From assembly GCA_902528135.1 (NCBI GenBank), contig CABZRS010000005.1, forward strand, positions 1 through 56,116: a DNA stretch of 56,116 nt, written 5' to 3'. Positions 51,605-56,116 of the stretch are shown piece after piece. Under the pieces are notes generated by a model, which did not search any database, was not told where the DNA came from, and saw nothing but the letters and a program-made list of their open reading frames with translations. Made by a program: the position numbers and the translations under genes. The first letter of the stretch is position 1. Every line of letters starts with the position of its first letter. Origin of the DNA: an uncultured Pelagibacteraceae bacterium. GTDB lineage: Bacteria > Pseudomonadota > Alphaproteobacteria > Pelagibacterales > Pelagibacteraceae.

Positions 51605-52657
51605 ATGGAAGCTGCTATACAGATCCAAAACGTTTGGAAAATATTTGGAAATACATCCAATGATGCATTGGACGCAATCCAAAATAAGAAAATTTCAAAA
51701 CAAGAAGCTTTAGAAAAGTATAACTCAGTAATTGGAGTTTCTGATGTATCGTTTGATGTTAATAAAGGTGAAATCTTTTGTGTTATGGGATTATCTGGAA
51801 GCGGTAAGTCAACACTTGTAAGGCATATTAATAGATTATTAGAGCCAACATCTGGAAAAATTTTAATAAACAACCAGGATGTAATGCAATTTAATAAAGA
51901 AAATTTACAAGAACTTAGAAATAAAAAAATTGGTATGGTTTTTCAAAATTTTGCATTGATGCCCCACAGATCTGTTTTAGATAATATTGCAATGCCTTTA
52001 GAAATAAGAGGAGTAAGTAAAAACGATAGGTTAGATGCAGCAAATAACATCTTAAATATTGTTGAATTACAAGGGTGGGGTAATAAATACGCACATGAAT
52101 TATCTGGAGGAATGCAACAAAGAGTAGGGTTGGCCAGAGCATTAGCTGCTGATCCTGAATTTTTACTCATGGATGAGCCTTTTAGTGCACTTGATCCGCT
52201 TATAAGACGCCAACTTCAAACAGAGTTTATTAAACTTTCAAAACAAATGAAGAAGACAACTGTATTTATAACTCATGATCTTGATGAAGCTGTAAGAGTT
52301 GGACATAGAATAGCAATAATGCGAGATGGAAGAGTAGTTCAAATCGGAACCCCTGAAGAAATAGTTGTAAATCCATCTGATGATTATGTTGCAGATTTTG
52401 TAAAAGGAATTTCAAGATTAAAAGTTGTTCAGGCTAAAACTATTATGCAACCTTTAGAGCAATATAAAAAAAACTTCGGGGAAAATTTAAGTAATAATGA
52501 AAAAGTAAATGAAAACGACATATTAAGCAAACTTATTGAAACTTCTGTTTCTAAAGATAAACCAATTGTAGTCGTAAATGATCATAATACAGAAGTTGGA
52601 ATTATTACTCAATCAGACCTATTAAAGGCAGTTGTTGAAGGAAATGAGAATGAGTAA
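51605..52657 (+). CDS. proV: Glycine betaine/proline ABC transporter ATP-binding protein (ProV/OpuAA)
   Basis: This ATPase drives betaine uptake. The 350-residue protein has Walker A GLSGSGKST (62-70), Q-loop VFQNFALMPHRSVLDN, signature LSGGMQQRVGLARALAADP, Walker B LMDEPFSALDPLIR, and a C-terminal CBS-type sensor region (about 285-350) with IVVVNDHNTEVGIITQSDLL. The N-terminal ALDAIQNKKISKQEALEK segment is typical of ProV. Its stop overlaps the start of proW. Confidence 0.92.
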   Translation: MEAAIQIQNVWKIFGNTSNDALDAIQNKKISKQEALEKYNSVIGVSDVSFDVNKGEIFCVMGLSGSGKSTLVRHINRLLEPTSGKILINNQDVMQFNKENLQELRNKKIGMVFQNFALMPHRSVLDNIAMPLEIRGVSKNDRLDAANNILNIVELQGWGNKYAHELSGGMQQRVGLARALAADPEFLLMDEPFSALDPLIRRQLQTEFIKLSKQMKKTTVFITHDLDEAVRVGHRIAIMRDGRVVQIGTPEEIVVNPSDDYVADFVKGISRLKVVQAKTIMQPLEQYKKNFGENLSNNEKVNENDILSKLIETSVSKDKPIVVVNDHNTEVGIITQSDLLKAVVEGNENE

Positions 52658-54152
52658 GGAAATTAAAAATTTATCAAGATCCGAACTTATCAAAAATTTT
52701 GTAATTTCAAATCCAGATTATTATATCAAAGAGTTTAAAAAAATTGGTAGCAAACCATCATACTCTTACTCTTTTAACCTTTTTGCAGCATTGTTTGGAC
52801 CTGTATGGTTTGGACTAAGAAATGTATGGAATTACGCTCTGGCATTTCTAATTGTGGAAACATTTGCTGTTGTTCAAATTGTTAGAGGATTATTTGGCAA
52901 CATCACTAAAGATGCAGTTGAAAAAATTGACAAAATTCAATCAACTATCGATTTTAGATACAAACAATTAGAGGCTGCAAAAGAAAACAACCCAGAAAAA
53001 GTCGAAGTCTACGAAAGGGCAATCAAATCGCTTGAAGACGCAATGAAAGAATATGTAGTTGATGTTCAGCAAATCGAGGCTTCAGCAATATGGATAACTA
53101 TTTCAGGGATTATATTACTAATTTTTGTAAAATTTATTCAAGGAATATTAGCCAATACTGTTTTAGAGAAAAGATACTCTGAGTGGTTATCAAATAAATC
53201 AATAAGTCCTGGCATGAAACCAAAGAATTACTTACTTAGTGTTGGTTTTACAATAGTGATAATGTTTTTTTCAGTGATACATTATAGTTTCCCAGGTTTC
53301 TTCTCAATTATGAATGATTTTCCTACTCATCCAGAAATAAGACTTACTTCTATTAAATGGGTAGAAATAATTTTTGATTATGCTGTTATTAAAGGAGACG
53401 CAGTATTTACTGCAATTACAATTGGAATAAGATCTGTTCTTGATTTTTTAGAGTTGTTATTTGTAAAAACACCTTGGATTGTGATCATAACTACCATTGT
53501 AGTTTTAACTGCTCTATCTGCAGGAATAAGAACCGCAATATACTCTGCAGGATTTTTAGCTTATATGGGTTTTTTGGGATTTTGGGTTAAAGCAATGACC
53601 ACACTTGCTTTACTTGGTACAGCAGCAATACTAAGTATTGTTATTGGAATACCTTTAGGAATTTATTGTGCGAGACGTCAGAGATTTTATTCAATGATAA
53701 GACCAATAATGGATTTTATGCAAACTATGCCTGCATTTGTATTTATGATTCCAGTCATTGCGTTTTTTGGAACAGGCAAGGTTGCTGCTGTAATCATTAC
53801 AATGATTTTTGGAGGAACACCTGTTGTGAGACTTACAGTGTTAGGTTTAAGAGGCGTTCCTGAAACTATTAGAGAAGCTGCAATAGCTTATGGTGCATCC
53901 AAATGGTATTTGTTAAGAAAAGTAGATCTACCTCTGGCGACACCTTCAATACTTGCTGGTGTAAATCAAACTGTAATGTTAAGTTTAGCAATGGTTGTTG
54001 TAGCTTCACTGATCGGAGCAAAAGGTTTAGGACAAGACGTACTTGAGGCACTTCAATATGCAAATGTTGGACAAGGAATTTTAGCTGGTATTGCAATATT
54101 ATTTGTTGCTTTAATATTGGACAGAGTAGTTCAAGGTAAGAAAAGAGTATAA
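52650..54152 (+). CDS. proW: Glycine betaine ABC transporter permease (ProW) with long N-terminal DUF2628-like extension
   Basis: This is the inner-membrane channel of the betaine importer. From ATG 52650 it has 500 residues, more than usual for ProW (about 280-350). The ProW core is in the C-terminal half: FMQTMPAFVFMIPVIAFFG, GGTPVVRLTVLGLRGVPETI, REAAIAYGASKWYLLRKVDL, and ASLIGAKGLGQDVLEAL. The first roughly 170 residues carry SYSFNLFAALFGPVWFGLRN, resembling DUF2628, two helices and a charged coiled-coil-like part (about 95-140). GAAGGA lies 7 bases before ATG 52650; an ATG at 52644 is also in frame. Confidence 0.88.
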   Translation: MSKEIKNLSRSELIKNFVISNPDYYIKEFKKIGSKPSYSYSFNLFAALFGPVWFGLRNVWNYALAFLIVETFAVVQIVRGLFGNITKDAVEKIDKIQSTIDFRYKQLEAAKENNPEKVEVYERAIKSLEDAMKEYVVDVQQIEASAIWITISGIILLIFVKFIQGILANTVLEKRYSEWLSNKSISPGMKPKNYLLSVGFTIVIMFFSVIHYSFPGFFSIMNDFPTHPEIRLTSIKWVEIIFDYAVIKGDAVFTAITIGIRSVLDFLELLFVKTPWIVIITTIVVLTALSAGIRTAIYSAGFLAYMGFLGFWVKAMTTLALLGTAAILSIVIGIPLGIYCARRQRFYSMIRPIMDFMQTMPAFVFMIPVIAFFGTGKVAAVIITMIFGGTPVVRLTVLGLRGVPETIREAAIAYGASKWYLLRKVDLPLATPSILAGVNQTVMLSLAMVVVASLIGAKGLGQDVLEALQYANVGQGILAGIAILFVALILDRVVQGKKRV

Positions 54153-54159
54153 TACCTTA

Positions 54160-55326
54160 ATGAATAAAAATGTATGGTTGCTATTTGCAAGCAATGCATG
54201 CGCATTTTCAGTTGCACCTGTAACAGTGTTTTTAAGTGGAATAATTGGATCTAGCATAAGCCCAATTAAATCTTTGTCGACTTTGCCAATGTCGTTATCA
54301 ATTGTTGGTACAGCTCTTTTTATAATAGTTGCTTCTAAACTAATGAGTATCACTGGTAGAAAAAAAGGCTTTATACTTTCATCCATAACAAGCTCATTGT
54401 TTGCTTTACTGGCAGCCTATGCAGTGATGAAACAAAATTTTATCCTTTATTCGTTCTCATGCTTTTCACTTGGATTTGGGATGGCATTTGCTCATCAATA
54501 TCGTTTTGCAGCAGCTGAAAGTGTAGATAAAAAACAGGCTCCAAAGGCTATTTCCTTATTACTCTTTGCAGGAATTTTGTCAGCTTTATTAGGTCCTAAT
54601 CTAGCAAATCTTGGAAAAAATATTATTCCAGAAAGTTTATATGTCGGCTCTTATCTATGTTTGTCATTATTAACTTTATCATCAATTATTTTTTTAGTTT
54701 TTTACAATGAAAAGAAAGTTTCTAAGAAGAAAAAATTTTCAAGAGGAAGATCAATTTTAGAATTAATTTCTCAACCAAGGTTTCTTCAGGCTTTAGTCTC
54801 CTCATCTTTTGCTTATGCAGTAATGTCTTTTTTAATGACCGCTACTCCAATAAGCATGCATGTTAATGATAATTTGTCTTTAAACAGCACTAGTTTTGTA
54901 ATTCAATTACATATAATTAGCATGTTCCTGCCAGCATTAGTTACTGGAAATCTAATTAAAAAATTTGGACACAGCAAAATTATGTATTGTGGCGTATTAT
55001 TTTTTATAATCACAATATTTCTGAGTTATCTTGATCAAACAGTTACAAACTATTTATTTTCATTAATATTTTTAGGTCTTGGATGGAATTTTCTATTTAT
55101 ATCAGGGACAAGCTTACTTGTTTTAAATTATAGAGAAGAAGAAAGGTTTAGAGCTCAAGGTTTTAATGATTTTATAGTTTTTTCAATTCAAGCTACTGCA
55201 AGTTTAACAGCTGGTGTTGTTCTAAGTTATACTAGCTGGAAAACAATGAATATGCTTTGCATACCCTTTTTAATTATAATTATTTTTTCAACACTAAGAG
55301 CAGATAGATTATTAAAAAAAGTTTAA
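54160..55326 (+). CDS. MFS-family transporter
   Basis: This inner-membrane protein has 388 residues and about twelve helices. The first half includes the loop KLMSITGRKKGFI, a variant of the MFS loop 2-3 motif, and the second half the equivalent NLIKKFGHSKIMYCG. It follows proW by 7 bases and might be cotranscribed. Substrate unknown; it resembles the YbjJ/NimT-like members in size and helix layout only loosely. Confidence 0.82.
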   Translation: MNKNVWLLFASNACAFSVAPVTVFLSGIIGSSISPIKSLSTLPMSLSIVGTALFIIVASKLMSITGRKKGFILSSITSSLFALLAAYAVMKQNFILYSFSCFSLGFGMAFAHQYRFAAAESVDKKQAPKAISLLLFAGILSALLGPNLANLGKNIIPESLYVGSYLCLSLLTLSSIIFLVFYNEKKVSKKKKFSRGRSILELISQPRFLQALVSSSFAYAVMSFLMTATPISMHVNDNLSLNSTSFVIQLHIISMFLPALVTGNLIKKFGHSKIMYCGVLFFIITIFLSYLDQTVTNYLFSLIFLGLGWNFLFISGTSLLVLNYREEERFRAQGFNDFIVFSIQATASLTAGVVLSYTSWKTMNMLCIPFLIIIIFSTLRADRLLKKV

Positions 55327-55346
55327 TTTTTATAGGCCGTGTCAAC

Positions 55347-55374
55347 TTGTAACAGATATTGCTTATTGTAAGAT
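55347..55374 (+). promoter_or_regulatory. Possible promoter for the pseudoazurin gene
   Basis: TTGTAA (55347-55352), 16 bases and TAAGAT (55369-55374) lie just upstream of the pseudoazurin gene. This would leave a leader of only about 10 bases to ATG 55391, or about 20 to ATG 55400. Confidence 0.35.
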
Positions 55375-55390
55375 TATTTTAAAAGCATAT

Positions 55391-55843
55391 ATGCATCTCA
55401 TGAAATCACACAATAAATTTTTAATCATCACTACCTTTTTATTATCACCACTCTTTGCTAATATTGGTTTAGCCGCAGATGTAACAGTAGAAATGTTAAA
55501 TAGACTGGATAAACAGTCAAATGTTTTTGAGCCAAAGATAGTAAGAGTAAACGTTGGAGATACAGTTCTTTGGAAAGCTAAAGACAAGGGTCATAACGTT
55601 GAATTTATCAAAAAAGGAGTTCCAGAAGGCGTTGGTAAATTTAAGTCAAAATTCAATAAGGATGTTGAATACAAATTTGATGTTCCTGGAATTTACGCAT
55701 ACTGGTGCACACCTCATAAAAATATGGGTATGATTGGTTTTGTAGTTGTTGGTGATGATAAATCAAACCTAGAAGCAATAAAAAAACTTAGATTCTCCTC
55801 AAAATCTAAGAAAATGGCTCCAGATTTAATAAATTCACTTTAA
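55391..55843 (+). CDS. Pseudoazurin (type-1 copper electron carrier)
   Basis: This periplasmic blue-copper protein has 150 residues with a signal peptide ending GLAA near residue 29. Copper ligands are His68 (GHNVE), Cys106, His109 and Met114 (WCTPHKNMGM), the pseudoazurin arrangement. The C-terminal tail of about 30 residues, rich in Lys and Ser, follows VVVGDD. It could donate electrons to a periplasmic reductase or terminal oxidase. An alternative ATG lies at 55400. The stop overlaps the end of the convergent HAD gene by 4 bases. Confidence 0.85.
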   Translation: MHLMKSHNKFLIITTFLLSPLFANIGLAADVTVEMLNRLDKQSNVFEPKIVRVNVGDTVLWKAKDKGHNVEFIKKGVPEGVGKFKSKFNKDVEYKFDVPGIYAYWCTPHKNMGMIGFVVVGDDKSNLEAIKKLRFSSKSKKMAPDLINSL

Positions 55844-56115
55844 TTAAATATTAAATCCGTTTTTAACTTTCTTACCCTAATCAGTGAGTTTTTGAACTTA
55901 CTATCGGTATGAAAATCTCCTGGAAAAGCAATACATTTAATTTTTGCTTTAACGGCTGATTTTAGGCTAATTTCGGTATCTTCAATTGCAATACATTCAT
56001 CATTTTTTAATTTAAGTTTCTTTAAACAATGTTTGTAAACTTCTAATTTTGATTTTGTATTTTTATTCCCAGTGGTATTACCAATATAATTAAAATCTTT
56101 CTTCTTAAGATATTT
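55840..56115 (-). CDS. HAD-superfamily hydrolase, C-terminal part (partial)
   Basis: The frame is open from the window edge to the stop at 55842-55840, 91 residues. The segment SKLEVYKHCLKKLKLKNDECIAIEDTEISLKSAVKAKIKCIAFPGDF matches the HAD motif-III/IV region of beta-phosphoglucomutase/phosphatase-like proteins, where IEDS is usual and IEDT is seen here. The N-terminal part with the DxD nucleophile is outside the window. Confidence 0.75.
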   Translation of the reverse strand, partial: KYLKKKDFNYIGNTTGNKNTKSKLEVYKHCLKKLKLKNDECIAIEDTEISLKSAVKAKIKCIAFPGDFHTDSKFKNSLIRVRKLKTDLIFN

Positions 56116-56116
56116 T

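Noticed and set aside
1..56116. tRNA, rRNA, CRISPR, insertion sequence or prophage content
   Set aside because: No direct repeat array, transposase, integrase, phage structural gene or tRNA-like cloverleaf was recognised; spacers are too short to hold most of these.

Overview
The window is an AT-rich, tightly packed stretch of bacterial chromosome. Genes often abut or overlap by 1 to 17 bases, no gap exceeds about 200 bases, and I see no insertion sequence, phage gene, rRNA, tRNA or CRISPR array. Low GC, very short spacers and many periplasmic binding proteins suggest a streamlined marine alphaproteobacterium of the Pelagibacterales (SAR11) type. The placement is an inference from style and gene families; no marker gene fixes it.

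Bases 1 to about 29,440 form a carbohydrate and sugar-acid uptake and breakdown region. It holds four different binding-protein-dependent importers. (1) A ribose-type ABC system (RbsA end, RbsC, RbsB) with a FucU-type mutarotase and ribokinase. (2) A tripartite tricarboxylate-type (TctCBA) importer with an SDR and a ROK kinase, divergent from a PdxA-like dehydrogenase and a rhamnonate-dehydratase-like enolase. (3) A CUT1 sugar ABC system (binding protein, two permeases, ATPase) followed by a XylB-like xylose dehydrogenase and a Gfo/Idh/MocA oxidoreductase. (4) A TRAP importer followed by a tartronate-semialdehyde-reductase-like enzyme, a 2-keto-3-deoxy-sugar-acid 4-dehydrogenase-like SDR, an FAH-family hydrolase, a second enolase-superfamily enzyme and an SMP-30 lactonase. 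Between (3) and (4) lie an altronate-dehydratase-like gene and a XylD-like xylonate dehydratase, divergently transcribed, and a 2-hydroxyacid dehydrogenase. Together XylB, lactonase, XylD, the 4-dehydrogenase and the hydrolase could carry a pentose to pyruvate plus glycolate without phosphorylation.

Bases 29,400 to 41,540 hold PEP carboxylase, a CcdA-like protein, a gamma-butyrobetaine-dioxygenase-like enzyme, a HisN-like phosphatase, a glutamine amidotransferase, a complete oligopeptide/dipeptide-type ABC importer, and two small proteins (AhpD-like and DUF952-like).

Bases 41,546 to 45,578 are a minus-strand run of eleven small genes: three SnoaL/NTF2-like proteins, a cupin, dimeric-barrel proteins (two ABM-like, one GYD-like, one DUF1330-like), an exported barrel-like protein, a His-rich cupredoxin and an SMR-like membrane protein. 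Most have clear ribosome binding sites. One is frameshifted in a seven-base homopolymer. This is the least explained part of the window.

Bases 45,661 to 56,115 hold cysE-cysK, a 36-residue protein with 11 cysteines (metallothionein-like), a persulfide-dioxygenase-like protein, a 1-Cys peroxiredoxin, an Asp/Glu racemase-family protein, an alpha/beta hydrolase, a glycine-betaine ABC system (ProX, ProV, and ProW with a long N-terminal extension), an MFS transporter, a pseudoazurin and the end of a HAD hydrolase.

Two regulatory themes stand out. Each of six binding-protein genes has a strong Shine-Dalgarno site and is followed by a hairpin or terminator, which in five of the six precedes a partner transporter gene. 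No gene for a DNA-binding transcription regulator is visible in the 56 kb.
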